Origin: Microbacterium atlanticum
Lineage (GTDB): Bacteria; Actinomycetota; Actinomycetes; Actinomycetales; Microbacteriaceae
NCBI RefSeq assembly: GCF_015277815.1
Contig: NZ_CP063813.1
Location: 1,302,001-1,366,000, forward strand
Direction: 5' to 3'
DNA: 64,000 bases
The notes beneath the pieces were generated by a model. That model ran no database searches. It was not told the DNA's origin and saw only the letters and a program-made list of their open reading frames with translations. How positions within the stretch are numbered: position 1 is the stretch's first letter; each line of letters opens with the position of its first letter. This document shows positions 41,587 through 50,341 of the stretch, in pieces. Both the position numbers and the translations under genes were made by a program.

Positions 41587-42738
41587 ATGAGCACGACGTC
41601 GGAATCGCCGGTCATCCAGGCGCCTCGGGGGCTTGCGGGCGTGATCGTGGCCGACACGGCGGTGAGCGACGTGCGGGGTGCCGAGGGCGCGCTGCAGTAC
41701 CGCGACCGCTCGGCCATCGACCTCGCCGAGTCCGCCCGTTTCGAAGAGGCGTGGCAGCTTCTCGTCACCGGCGAGGAGGCGACCGATGCCGGGCGCCGGT
41801 CGTTCGCGCGTCGGATCGAGGAGATCCGGGCGAGCCTCGCCGGCGATGTCGCGGCGGTCGTGGCGGCGGTGACGGCGGCGACACCGGACGTGATGGCGGG
41901 GCTCTCGGCCGCGTGGTCGCTGCTCGCGGCGAGGCGCGGCATCCGTCCCGTCTTCGATCTCGGCCCGGCACAGCGCCTCGACGAGGCGATCGCCTTCGCC
42001 GGGTCGACCCCGGTCATCGTGGGCGCCCTGTGGCGCCGGAGGAACGGCGAGCAGCCGCTGCCGCCGCTGACGGGCCGGGGACTGGTCGCCGACTACCTCC
42101 ACCAGGTGACCGGGCGCGTCCCGGACGGAGACGCCGAGGCGGCGCTGACCGCCTACCTGATCTCGGTGATGGACCACGGCTTCAACGCCTCGACGTTCAC
42201 CGCGCGGGTCATCGCGTCGACCGGGGCGGACACCGCCGCCTGCCTCGTCGGCGCCCTCGGGGCCCTGACGGGACCGCTGCACGGGGGAGCGCCGTCGCGT
42301 GCGCTGGACGGACTGGATGCGGTGGGCGCGCCGGAGCGCGTCGAGCCGTGGATCCGCGGCGAGCTCGCCGCGGGCCGGCGGCTGATGGGCTTCGGGCACG
42401 CCGTGTACCGGACGTCGGACCCGCGCGCCGAGCTGATGAAGAGGATCGCGCTGCGCACGGGCGGCGCTCGCGTCGACCTCGCGGTGCGGTTCGAGGCGGC
42501 GGCGCAGCGCCTGCTCGCCGAGGCGAAGCCCGGACGCGACCTGCACACCAACGTCGAGTTCTGGGCGGCCATCGTCATGGAGCAGTGCGGCCTGCCCCGG
42601 TCGATGTTCACACCGACCTTCGCCGTTGCCAGGGCCGTCGGCTGGACGGCGCACATCCTCGAGCAGGCGGCCGATCCCAAGATCATCCGGCCGTCCGCAC
42701 GGTACGTGGGGCCGCCGCTGCGGGAGAACGCCGCCTGA
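41587..42738 (+). CDS. Citrate synthase (or 2-methylcitrate synthase)
   Basis: 383 residues. All catalytic residues are in place: MDHGFNAST (His197), PLHGG (His232), GFGHAVY (His271) and HTNVEFW with the acidic residue. This is the short type II-like citrate synthase common in actinobacteria, which condenses acetyl- or propionyl-CoA with oxaloacetate. The choice of substrate cannot be read from the sequence. GGAAGGGG before ATG 41587 is the ribosome site. Divergent from the HTH paralog, with operator-like sites in the 96-nt gap. No prpB/prpD neighbours. Confidence 0.88.
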   Translation: MSTTSESPVIQAPRGLAGVIVADTAVSDVRGAEGALQYRDRSAIDLAESARFEEAWQLLVTGEEATDAGRRSFARRIEEIRASLAGDVAAVVAAVTAATPDVMAGLSAAWSLLAARRGIRPVFDLGPAQRLDEAIAFAGSTPVIVGALWRRRNGEQPLPPLTGRGLVADYLHQVTGRVPDGDAEAALTAYLISVMDHGFNASTFTARVIASTGADTAACLVGALGALTGPLHGGAPSRALDGLDAVGAPERVEPWIRGELAAGRRLMGFGHAVYRTSDPRAELMKRIALRTGGARVDLAVRFEAAAQRLLAEAKPGRDLHTNVEFWAAIVMEQCGLPRSMFTPTFAVARAVGWTAHILEQAADPKIIRPSARYVGPPLRENAA

Positions 42739-42759
42739 GCGTGGCGGGCGGCCCGGTTC

Positions 42760-44559
42760 TCAGCGTCCGGCGGCGTAGCCCTGCATCCCGCGGGGATTGG
42801 CCGCCGCCCACAGCAGCCCGGCAGCCATGTCCCTGCCGACGGCGGAGACGCGGCCGAGCGACCAGTCGCCTGCCCGCGTGACGCGGTGACCTCGGCGCTC
42901 CAGCCCCTCGATCACCGCCTCTCCCAGCCGTCCCTCCACGACCGCTCCCGCGGGCGTCCAGGTGCGGGGCCAGAAGGACTCGGGCATGGCAGTGGTGTGC
43001 AGGGCCGGTGCGTCGATGGCCTGCTGCGGCGTGTAGCCGCCGACGATGATGCGCAGCAGGGCGAGCAGCTGCCACTGATCCTGCTGGTCCCCGCCGGGCG
43101 AGCCGATCGCGAACTCCGGCGCGCCGTCACGGAGCACGACAGTGGGCGTGAGCGTCGTGCGCGGCCTGCGACCGGGAACGAGCGACGACGGATGCCCCGG
43201 CTCGAGCCACGTCATCTGGAGGCGCGTGCCCAGGCAGAAGCCCAGCGCCGGGATGGTCGGCGACGACTGCAGCCAGCCGCCGGACGGGGTCGCCGAGACG
43301 ATGTTGCCCCACCGGTCGACGACGTCGAGGTGGCACGTGTCGCCGCGGGTCTCGCCGGTCCTGGCGACGGTGGGCTCTCCGGTGCCGATCCCACGGGCGT
43401 CGTAGGTCTCGCGCAGCGGCGGGCGGAACGGCGTGGTCCCGGAGGGTGAGCCGGGCCGGAACTCGGCCGACGCGGTGTCGGCGATGAGTGCGCGGCGCTC
43501 GGCGAGGTAGTCCTCGGAGAGCAGCGCCTCGAGGTCGACGTCGTCGTCGCCGAACCAGGCGTCGCGGTCGGCCAGTGCCAGCTTCTGCGCCTCCAGGACG
43601 GTATGGGCGCCGGCCTCCTGCGAGGGATCGAGGAGGTCGTCGGCCAGCGGCTCGAGCAGCGCGAGCGTCTGGAGCAGCGCAGGTCCCTGGGTCCAGGCTC
43701 CCGCTTTGGCGACGGTGCGCCCGCGGAAGTCGCGCGTGACGGCGGGTTCGTAGGTCGCCTCGAATCCCGCGAAGTCGTCGGCCGTGATGACCGCCGGGTG
43801 GGCACCCCCGTCCGAGTGGCGGTGCGGCTGCCCGAGGAACGCGGATGCCTCGTGGGCGACGAATCCGCTCCTCCATTCGCGGCGCGCGGCGTCGATGCGC
43901 GCGGCGCGGCCGACGGGACCGTCGTCGCGCACGGTGCACGAGGCATGCACGAGGCCGTCCAGCACCTCCGCGTAGGCGGGATTGCGCAGGATCCGCCCGG
44001 CGGCGGGGGGCTCGCCGTCGGGCAGCCACAGCGCCGCGGAGGTCGGCCAGTCGTCCCGGAAGAGCTCGGCCACCCGCGCGATCGTCGCAGCGGCACCGGC
44101 CACCAGCGGGTGACCGTCGCGCGCATAACCGATCGCGTACGCCAGGACGTCGGTCAGCTCCCACGTGCCGTGGTCGCGCAGGAGCAGGAGCCACGCATCC
44201 ACCGCGCCGGGCACAGCCGCCGCCAGCCCGCCGGCACCGGGCACGAGGTCGAGGCCAGCCCCGCGGTAGTGGTCGATCGTCGCGGCCGCGGGTGCCGTGC
44301 CCTGGCCCATCAGCACCGTCGGGGCGCTTGCGTCGGCGGTCTGGAAGATGCCCACGAGGTCGCCGCCCGGGCCGTTGAGGTGCGGCTCGACCACATGCAG
44401 CACGAAGGCCGCGGCGACCGACGCATCGAAGGCGTTCCCGCCGCGCTCCAGCACCGCCTGTGCGGTGGCGGTCGCGAGCCAGTGCGTCGTGGCCGACATC
44501 CCGAAGGTGCCGGTGAGCGTCGGGCGAGTGGTGAACGAGGACGGGGGCGTGTACGGCAC
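42760..44559 (-). CDS. Gamma-glutamyltransferase family protein
   Basis: 599-residue Ntn-hydrolase precursor of the GGT family. The N-terminal ALERGGNAFDASVAAAFVLH pattern (here VLERGGNAFDASVAAAF) and HLNGPGGDLVGIF form the substrate subunit. GDTCHLDVVDRWGN contains the Thr that would become the new N-terminus after self-cleavage. No signal peptide is visible, so the protein is likely cytosolic, unlike classic GGTs. Last gene of a three-gene minus-strand set; starts 1 nt after the aminopeptidase stop. Confidence 0.85.
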   Translation of the reverse strand: MPYTPPSSFTTRPTLTGTFGMSATTHWLATATAQAVLERGGNAFDASVAAAFVLHVVEPHLNGPGGDLVGIFQTADASAPTVLMGQGTAPAAATIDHYRGAGLDLVPGAGGLAAAVPGAVDAWLLLLRDHGTWELTDVLAYAIGYARDGHPLVAGAAATIARVAELFRDDWPTSAALWLPDGEPPAAGRILRNPAYAEVLDGLVHASCTVRDDGPVGRAARIDAARREWRSGFVAHEASAFLGQPHRHSDGGAHPAVITADDFAGFEATYEPAVTRDFRGRTVAKAGAWTQGPALLQTLALLEPLADDLLDPSQEAGAHTVLEAQKLALADRDAWFGDDDVDLEALLSEDYLAERRALIADTASAEFRPGSPSGTTPFRPPLRETYDARGIGTGEPTVARTGETRGDTCHLDVVDRWGNIVSATPSGGWLQSSPTIPALGFCLGTRLQMTWLEPGHPSSLVPGRRPRTTLTPTVVLRDGAPEFAIGSPGGDQQDQWQLLALLRIIVGGYTPQQAIDAPALHTTAMPESFWPRTWTPAGAVVEGRLGEAVIEGLERRGHRVTRAGDWSLGRVSAVGRDMAAGLLWAAANPRGMQGYAAGR

Positions 44560-44560
44560 G

Positions 44561-46009
44561 TCAGCGGCCGCCGCGGGCGATCCAGGCCTCGACCTCGTCG
44601 GCGGTCCGAGGGATCGCCGCCGACAGGTTCACGGGCCCGTCCGCGGTCATCAGGATGTCGTCCTCGATCCGCACGCCGATGCCGCGGTACTCCTCCGGCA
44701 CCGTGAGGTCGTCGATCTGGAAGTAGAGGCCCGGTTCGATCGTGAAGACCATGCCGGGCTCGAGGAACCCGTCGTAGTACATGTCGCGGCGTGCCTGCGC
44801 GCAGTCGTGGACGTCGATCCCGAGGTGGTGGCTCGTGCCGTGGACCATGTAGCGGCGGTGGTGGCCGCCCTGGTCGGCATCGAGCGCCTCGGACGCGCTG
44901 ACCGGCAGGAGTCCCCATTCGGCGACCCGCGTGGCGATCACCTCCATCGCCGCCTCATGGATGGTGCGGAAGCGGACTCCGGGCTTCGCGGCGGCGAACG
45001 CCGCGTCGGCGGCCTCGCGCACGGTCTCGTACACGCGACGCTGCACCTCGGTGAACCGGCCGCTCACCGGAAGGGTCCGCGTGATGTCGGCGGTGTACAG
45101 GCTGTCGAGCTCGACACCCGCATCGATGAGGATCAGGTCTCCCGGGACCACCGCGCCGTCGTTGCGCGTCCAGTGCAGGTAGCACGCATGCGGTCCGGAG
45201 GCGGCGATGGTGTCGTAGCCGACCGCGTTGCCGTCGCTGCGGGCCCGCCGGTGGAACACCCCCTCGACGACGCGCTCGCCGCGAGGGTGGGCGACGATCG
45301 CGGGCAGGTCCGCGACGATGTCGTCGAAGCCGTCGGCGGTCACCCGTACCGCCAGCTCCATCTGGCCGATCTCGTACGAGTCCTTCACGAGGCGCAGCTC
45401 CGAGACGAAGCGCGTGAGCTCCGCGTCCTCACCGAGCACCACGTCGCCGTCGCGCTCCTCGAAGTCGTCGATGTGCGCCGTCGGCACACCCAGGTCGGCC
45501 GCTACCGCGGCCAGGGCAGGCCGCGGACCGATCCAGAACTCACCGATGGAGGCATCCGAGTAGAACTCGCTCGTGGAGCGATCGGCACGCTCACGGAAGA
45601 ACAGCGTGACGTCGTGGCCGTCGCCGGAGCGGGGCTCGAACACCAGCACCGCGCCGGGCTCGGACTCGGATGCCCAGCCGGTCAGGTGGGAGAAGGCGGA
45701 GTGCGCGCGGAACGGGTAGTCGGTGTCGTTGCTGCGCTGCTTCAGCTCGCCCGCCGGGATGACCAGGCGCCGGCCGGGGAAGGCCGCCGAGACCGCGTCG
45801 CGCCGTGCTGCCGCGAAGGGTGCTTGGGCGCGCGGAGGTGCGGCCGACTCCGGGCGTTCGGCCCAGCCGGTGGAGATGGTGTCGAGGAAGCCCTGCCCGA
45901 ACGGCTGACGTCGGTTGGTGCTCGTCGAGGGCTGCGTGCGGGTGTCGGCGGTCGCCGTCTCCTCGGTGCTCGTGGCTCCGGTCGACGTCTCGTGGGCTGC
46001 GCTGCTCAT
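44561..46009 (-). CDS. pepP: Xaa-Pro aminopeptidase (M24B)
   Basis: 482 residues. The N-terminal AMP_N domain (FPGRRLVIPAGELKQRSNDT) is preceded by a 40-residue Thr/Ser-rich extension. The pita-bread metallopeptidase core shows GDLILIDAGVELDSLYTADI (two metal Asp), MVHGTSHHLGIDVHD (metal His), FTIEPGLYF and GVRIEDDILM (two Glu), so both metal ions should bind. It removes N-terminal residues ahead of Pro. GGT-like gene follows by 1 nt. Confidence 0.92.
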   Translation of the reverse strand: MSSAAHETSTGATSTEETATADTRTQPSTSTNRRQPFGQGFLDTISTGWAERPESAAPPRAQAPFAAARRDAVSAAFPGRRLVIPAGELKQRSNDTDYPFRAHSAFSHLTGWASESEPGAVLVFEPRSGDGHDVTLFFRERADRSTSEFYSDASIGEFWIGPRPALAAVAADLGVPTAHIDDFEERDGDVVLGEDAELTRFVSELRLVKDSYEIGQMELAVRVTADGFDDIVADLPAIVAHPRGERVVEGVFHRRARSDGNAVGYDTIAASGPHACYLHWTRNDGAVVPGDLILIDAGVELDSLYTADITRTLPVSGRFTEVQRRVYETVREAADAAFAAAKPGVRFRTIHEAAMEVIATRVAEWGLLPVSASEALDADQGGHHRRYMVHGTSHHLGIDVHDCAQARRDMYYDGFLEPGMVFTIEPGLYFQIDDLTVPEEYRGIGVRIEDDILMTADGPVNLSAAIPRTADEVEAWIARGGR

Positions 46010-46047
46010 GCATCCAGTCTCGCACGGGCGTGCCGCGCCGAGCGGGC

Positions 46048-47070
46048 TCAGCCGGCCGGCTCGTACTGCACGATGAGGGGGCGGTGGTCCGATCCCGAGC
46101 CGTCCAGGGCGCGCAGCACGATGGATCCCGAAGGGCGCCACTGCTCGGTGGCCATGATGTGGTCGATGGGTGCGCCGAGGATGGCCGGGACGTCGGTGGA
46201 CCACGTGCCGAGCGCGCCGTTGCCGGTCTCCACGGCGGCGTCGCGGCAGTGACCGAGTGTGCCGCCGTCGATTCCCAGGCCCGACATGTGGTCGACGGTG
46301 GCGTTGAAGTCGCCTGCCATGATGACGTTCCCCTCGACGCACTGGTCGGCGAGCCACCGCAGGTCGTCCCGCCAGCTCTGCATGTAGCTCTGACGTGGGG
46401 CGACGGCGTGGGCGGCCACGACGATGGGACCCTGCCCCGACACCGGCATCGCGACGGCGCTCGGAACGGTCGAGGTGTTGCTGGTGCCGTCCCGTGACGA
46501 CTCGATGACGGCGTAGTCGCCCATCTCGGGCGAGATGAGCAGCGTCGTGGAACCGGCGTCCCATTCCGTGGACGGGTCCTCGGCGTGGTGCGCCCACATC
46601 CGGTGCCCGAGATCGCGCATGGCGATGGCGACGCGCTCGCCGGTCTCGATGGTGGTCTCGGGGAGCGCGACGACATCGGCATCCATCGCCACCGCGATCT
46701 TCGCGATCGTCTCCGGCGCTGTCGCGGGCCCGGCGGTGTTCCAGGTCATGACGCGGATGCTGGCGTCGGTCTTCGCGGGGAGGGGATCCGTGCCGAGGCC
46801 GCCGCGTCCCGCGATGACGGCCAGGTTGGCCACGCCCGCCACGCCTGCGACGACCGCGAGGGAGAGCGCGAGTGCGCGGATCGGCCGCGCGATGGCGAGC
46901 AGCAGCGCGAGGACGGCCGCGGCGAGGAAGGCGAGTGCGAGGATGCCACGGAAGGACACGATCTGGGCGATCGGGAAGATCCTTTCGACGCGGAAGAACG
47001 CCGGCCACGTCAGCACCGCCGCGCCGATGGCGCACAGCACGGTGAGGAGGATCCCGAGCAGGCGAAGCAC
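46048..47070 (-). CDS. Endonuclease/exonuclease/phosphatase family protein with N-terminal membrane region
   Basis: 340 residues. Three membrane helices in residues 1-95 (VLRLLGILLTVLCAIGAAVL; ILALAFLAAAVLALLLAIA; LALSLAVVAGVAGVANLAV) anchor an extracytoplasmic EEP domain: RVMTWNTAG, VVALPETTI, VMAGDFNATVD (IMAGDFNATVD) and SDHRPLIVQY, the DNase I/phosphodiesterase catalytic set. GTG 47070 is preferred because a TAGGCT box sits 7 nt upstream; the longer frame overlaps the divergent PHP promoter. Confidence 0.8.
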   Translation of the reverse strand: MLRLLGILLTVLCAIGAAVLTWPAFFRVERIFPIAQIVSFRGILALAFLAAAVLALLLAIARPIRALALSLAVVAGVAGVANLAVIAGRGGLGTDPLPAKTDASIRVMTWNTAGPATAPETIAKIAVAMDADVVALPETTIETGERVAIAMRDLGHRMWAHHAEDPSTEWDAGSTTLLISPEMGDYAVIESSRDGTSNTSTVPSAVAMPVSGQGPIVVAAHAVAPRQSYMQSWRDDLRWLADQCVEGNVIMAGDFNATVDHMSGLGIDGGTLGHCRDAAVETGNGALGTWSTDVPAILGAPIDHIMATEQWRPSGSIVLRALDGSGSDHRPLIVQYEPAG

Positions 47071-47077
47071 GACGGCG

Positions 47078-47083
47078 AGCCTA
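47078..47083 (-). promoter_or_regulatory. -10 box for the EEP-family gene
   Basis: TAGGCT on the minus strand, 7 nt before GTG 47070. Confidence 0.5.
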
Positions 47084-47162
47084 TGCGAGCAGGCTGGGAG
47101 ATCCGTCAGCGGGCGGGCGTGGCGCAGGACCTCGCTGCTCCGGTGGACGCCGGATGCCGCGC

Positions 47163-47168
47163 TACGCT
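47163..47168 (+). promoter_or_regulatory. -10 box for the PHP-domain gene
   Basis: TACGCT, 6 nt before ATG 47175; GGAGG also lies directly against the ATG, too close to act as a normal ribosome site. Confidence 0.5.
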
Positions 47169-47174
47169 CGGAGG

Positions 47175-48038
47175 ATGCCGGGACCGCAGCGCTTCGAGGG
47201 GCCGAGCGACCTGCACCTGCACTCCGCGCACTCCGACGGCACGCAGCCTCCGGCCGAGGTGATGGCGGCGGCACACCGCCACGGGATCCGCACGGCGGCG
47301 CTGACCGACCACGACACGACGTCGGGGTGGGCCGAGGCGGCCGAGGCTGCGTCGTCGCTCGGCATGACCTTCGTTCCGGGCATGGAGCTGTCGGCGCGGC
47401 ACGAATGGCGCAGCGTCCACGTGCTGGCCTACCTTCCCGACCCCGACGAGCCGGCCCTGCGCGCCGAGACCACCCGCATCCGGGCGTCCCGACTGGATCG
47501 TGCGCGTCTCATCGCCGACCGCATCGCGCGCGACTACGACCTGGTGTGGGACGACATCCTCGCCCAGACCACCGACGGCGCCACGGTGGGACGCCCCCAC
47601 ATCGCCGACGCGCTCGTGGCGCGCGGCTTCGTGCGCGATCGCGCGGAGGCCTTCTCCGGCATCCTCAGCCCGCGCGGGGACTACTACGTCGCCCTGTACG
47701 CGCCCGACCCCGTCACCGCGGTCGGGCTCGTCTCCGGCGCCGGAGGCGTGCCGATCATCGCCCACCCCGCCGGGCGAGCCGGTCTCCTGCCGATGCGGCT
47801 GATCGAGCGGATGCTGGATGCCGGCCTGGCCGGATTCGAGCTCGGGCATCGCGAGAACCGGGAACCGGCGCTGGGCACCCTTCGAGCGCTGTGCCGCGAG
47901 CGCGACCTCATCGTCACCGGATCCAGCGACTACCACGGGCTCGGCAAGCCCAACACCCCCGGGGAGAACACCACGACGGATGACATGGTCGCCCGCGTCG
48001 TGGCCCGCGCGACGGGAAGCGCCCCCGTTCACCCCTGA
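47175..48038 (+). CDS. PHP-domain phosphoesterase
   Basis: 287 residues of the TrpH/YciV type. DLHLHSAHSDG (residues about 13-23) and ALTDHDTTSGW (about 43-53) are the first two metal-binding motifs, PGMELSARH the Glu site, and GSSDYHG plus HPAGRAG the last ones. Family members hydrolyse 3',5'-nucleoside bisphosphates or 5' ends of RNA; the precise substrate is inferred only. ATG 47175 begins MPGPQRF. Convergent with the frameshifted SHOCT gene. Confidence 0.88.
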   Translation: MPGPQRFEGPSDLHLHSAHSDGTQPPAEVMAAAHRHGIRTAALTDHDTTSGWAEAAEAASSLGMTFVPGMELSARHEWRSVHVLAYLPDPDEPALRAETTRIRASRLDRARLIADRIARDYDLVWDDILAQTTDGATVGRPHIADALVARGFVRDRAEAFSGILSPRGDYYVALYAPDPVTAVGLVSGAGGVPIIAHPAGRAGLLPMRLIERMLDAGLAGFELGHRENREPALGTLRALCRERDLIVTGSSDYHGLGKPNTPGENTTTDDMVARVVARATGSAPVHP

Positions 48039-48065
48039 GAGCGAGCGAGGGCGCTGCCCGCCGGG

Positions 48066-48499
48066 TCAGCCCAGCGCCCGCGCTTTGAGCGCGTCGTACT
48101 CGGCCTGCGTGATCGTCCCGGCGTCCAGCAGCGCCTTGGCCTTGGCGATCTCGTCGGCGGGGCTCGCTGCCGAGCCGCCGGCGACCGACTTGATGTAAGC
48201 GTCCTGCGCCTTCTGGATCTCGCCCGCCTCCCGCGCGCTGCGTTCGGCCATGCCCTTGCCACGCGCGATCAGATAGACCAGCAGCGTGAGGAAAGGCACG
48301 AAGATCAGGAAGACGATCCACACCGCCTTGAGCCAGCCGTTGAGCTTGTGGTCGCGGAACAGGTCGCCGATCACGGCGAACAGCGCGAACAGGTAGACGA
48401 CGAAGAAGAAGATCCAGAGGAACCACCAGATGATGTCCCAGAAGGATCCCCAAATCCCTGGTACTCGTACGCGGTGTTGACGGCATCGAGGAATCGCAC
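48066..48499 (-). pseudogene. PLDc_N/SHOCT-domain membrane protein with an apparent frameshift
   Basis: The GTG start at 48499 (VRFLDAVNTAYEYQG) has an AGAAAGG ribosome site 6 nt upstream, but its frame leaves the conserved body. The body (GSFWDIIWWFLW, FRDHKLNGWLKAVW, SHOCT tail ALLDAGTITQAEYDALK) is one frame away and has no start codon with a ribosome site. Adding one G to the G4 run (48448-48451) restores 145 codons. Two membrane helices and a SHOCT domain would result. Either a real deletion or an assembly error. Confidence 0.7.
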
Positions 48500-48603
48500 G
48501 ATACGCCTTTCTTGAATGCGAGGTCACGACGGATATCCGCCGTGTGCGCTCACACTAGCGCCGTGCTCGTCCCGTCCGCCGTCGACACGGCGGACGGTGC
48601 GCG

Positions 48604-50124
48604 TCAGGCGCCGACCGGCGCACCGCCCGCCGGCGTGGCGCCGCCGCGCCGACGGCGCCGCCGACGGGCCGGCGCGGGCTTGCCGTCGTGGTGCTCCTTG
48701 CCGCCGCCGTCGTGCGTGCCGCCGCCGTCGGACGAGCGGTCCGCGGTGCCGTTCGGCGCCCCGTGCTCGTGCGCCGCCTTCGCTCCGCCCTCGGCGGTCT
48801 CGAACGTCGAGCCCACCCGCTCGCCCTGGCCCCGCCGGCGCCGGCGCCGGCGGGTGGGTCCCTGGCCGTTCGCCTCGACCTCGGCGGCGGCATCCGTCGC
48901 CCGCTCGGGCTGCACCCGCACGGCCTGCGTCCGGGGAGCCGTCGCGATGCGGCCCTTCGTCCCGGCCGGAATGTCGAGGTCGGCGAACAGGTGCGGGCTC
49001 GACGAGTACGTCTCGACCGGCTCGGGCTGGCCGAATTCGAGCGCGCGGTTGATGAGGGCCCACTTGTGCAGGTCCTCCCAGTCCACGAAGGTCACCGCGA
49101 TGCCGGTCTTGCCGGCGCGGCCGGTGCGGCCGGCACGGTGGAGATACGTCTTCTCGTCGTCGGGGATGGTGTGGTTGATGACGTGGGTGACGTCGTCGAC
49201 GTCGATGCCGCGCGCGGCCACGTCGGTGGCGATGAGCACGTCCTTCTTGCCGGCCTTGAAGCCGGCCATCGAGCGCTCGCGCGCCTCCTGGCTCATGTCG
49301 CCGTGCACCGCGCCGGCGTTGAAGCCCCGGTCGTTGAGCTCGTCGACGAGCCGCTGCGCGGCACGCTTGGTGCGCGTGAAGATGACGGTCTTGCCCCGGC
49401 CGTCGGCCTGCAGGATGCGCGCGATCACCTCGTCCTTGTCGAGCGAGTGCGCGCGGTAGACCAGGTGGCGGATGTTCGCCTGGGTGAGGCCCTCGTCGGG
49501 GTCGGTCGCCCGGATGTGGATGGGGTTGGACATGAACCTGCGCGCGAGTGCGACGATCGGCCCGGGCATGGTCGCCGAGAAGAGCTGGGTGTGACGCACG
49601 GCCGGCACCTTGGAGAAGATCTTCTCGATGTCGGGGAGGAACCCGAGGTCGAGCATCTTGTCCGCCTCGTCCAGGACCACCTCTGTCGCGTTCGACAGGT
49701 CGAGCAGGCGCTGGTTGTTGAGGTCGATGAGACGGCCGGGCGTGCCCACGACGATCTGGGCGCCGGCCTTGAGCTGATCGATCTGGCCCTCGTACGCCTT
49801 GCCGCCGTAGATCGCCACGACGCTGGTCGAGCGGTTGGACGTCAGCATGTCCATGTCCTCGTAGACCTGCACGCACAGCTCGCGGGTGGGGACGACGATG
49901 AGCGCCTTCACGCCGTGCGAGGGGTCCAGTCCGAGACGCTGGACGACCGGGATGCCGAAGCCGAAGGTCTTGCCGGTGCCCGTCTTGGCCTGCCCGATGA
50001 TGTCCTGACCGGGCAGGCCCAGCGGGATGGTCTGCTCCTGGATGGGGAACGCGTCGGTGATGCCGCGCGCCGAGAGGGCCTCGATGATGTCCTGATCGAC
50101 GCCGAGGTCGGCGAAGGTCGTCAC
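48604..50124 (-). CDS. DEAD-box ATP-dependent RNA helicase
   Basis: 506 residues. Motifs: Q-motif FPIQEQTIP, Walker A AKTGTGKT (46-53), PTRELCVQV, TPGRLID, DEADKM, SATMP, and in domain 2 TRTKRAAQRLV, HGDMSQ, DVAARGIDVD and HRAGRTGR, so it is a full core. The C-terminal tail has two Arg clusters (RRRRRRRGQGERVG; RRRRRRRGGATPAGG) that would bind RNA. Homologous to actinobacterial RhlE/CsdA-like helicases involved in ribosome biogenesis or cold stress. Start GTG 50124 at VTTFADLG fits the family N-terminus. Confidence 0.92.
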   Translation of the reverse strand: MTTFADLGVDQDIIEALSARGITDAFPIQEQTIPLGLPGQDIIGQAKTGTGKTFGFGIPVVQRLGLDPSHGVKALIVVPTRELCVQVYEDMDMLTSNRSTSVVAIYGGKAYEGQIDQLKAGAQIVVGTPGRLIDLNNQRLLDLSNATEVVLDEADKMLDLGFLPDIEKIFSKVPAVRHTQLFSATMPGPIVALARRFMSNPIHIRATDPDEGLTQANIRHLVYRAHSLDKDEVIARILQADGRGKTVIFTRTKRAAQRLVDELNDRGFNAGAVHGDMSQEARERSMAGFKAGKKDVLIATDVAARGIDVDDVTHVINHTIPDDEKTYLHRAGRTGRAGKTGIAVTFVDWEDLHKWALINRALEFGQPEPVETYSSSPHLFADLDIPAGTKGRIATAPRTQAVRVQPERATDAAAEVEANGQGPTRRRRRRRGQGERVGSTFETAEGGAKAAHEHGAPNGTADRSSDGGGTHDGGGKEHHDGKPAPARRRRRRRGGATPAGGAPVGA

Positions 50125-50328
50125 GATGGGTGCCTGTCCGGCAGTGGGATGCTGCCTGGGTTGATGTCGCCCGGGCGCGTGTTCCGGCCTCGTCGAGGTC
50201 GCCGCGCGGGCGGAAGTGCGATCCACGCCCTTCTTTCCCACAGGCGCGGGCGCCCCGATCCGACGCCGGGGCCGACACCCACGATACCCGAGGAGCCTCT
50301 CGCGGACACTTCCGGGCGCGCGCCCTCG

Positions 50329-50334
50329 TAGGCT
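50329..50334 (+). promoter_or_regulatory. -10 box for the ferritin-like gene
   Basis: TAGGCT, 7 nt before ATG 50342. Confidence 0.55.
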
Positions 50335-50341
50335 TTCGTTC

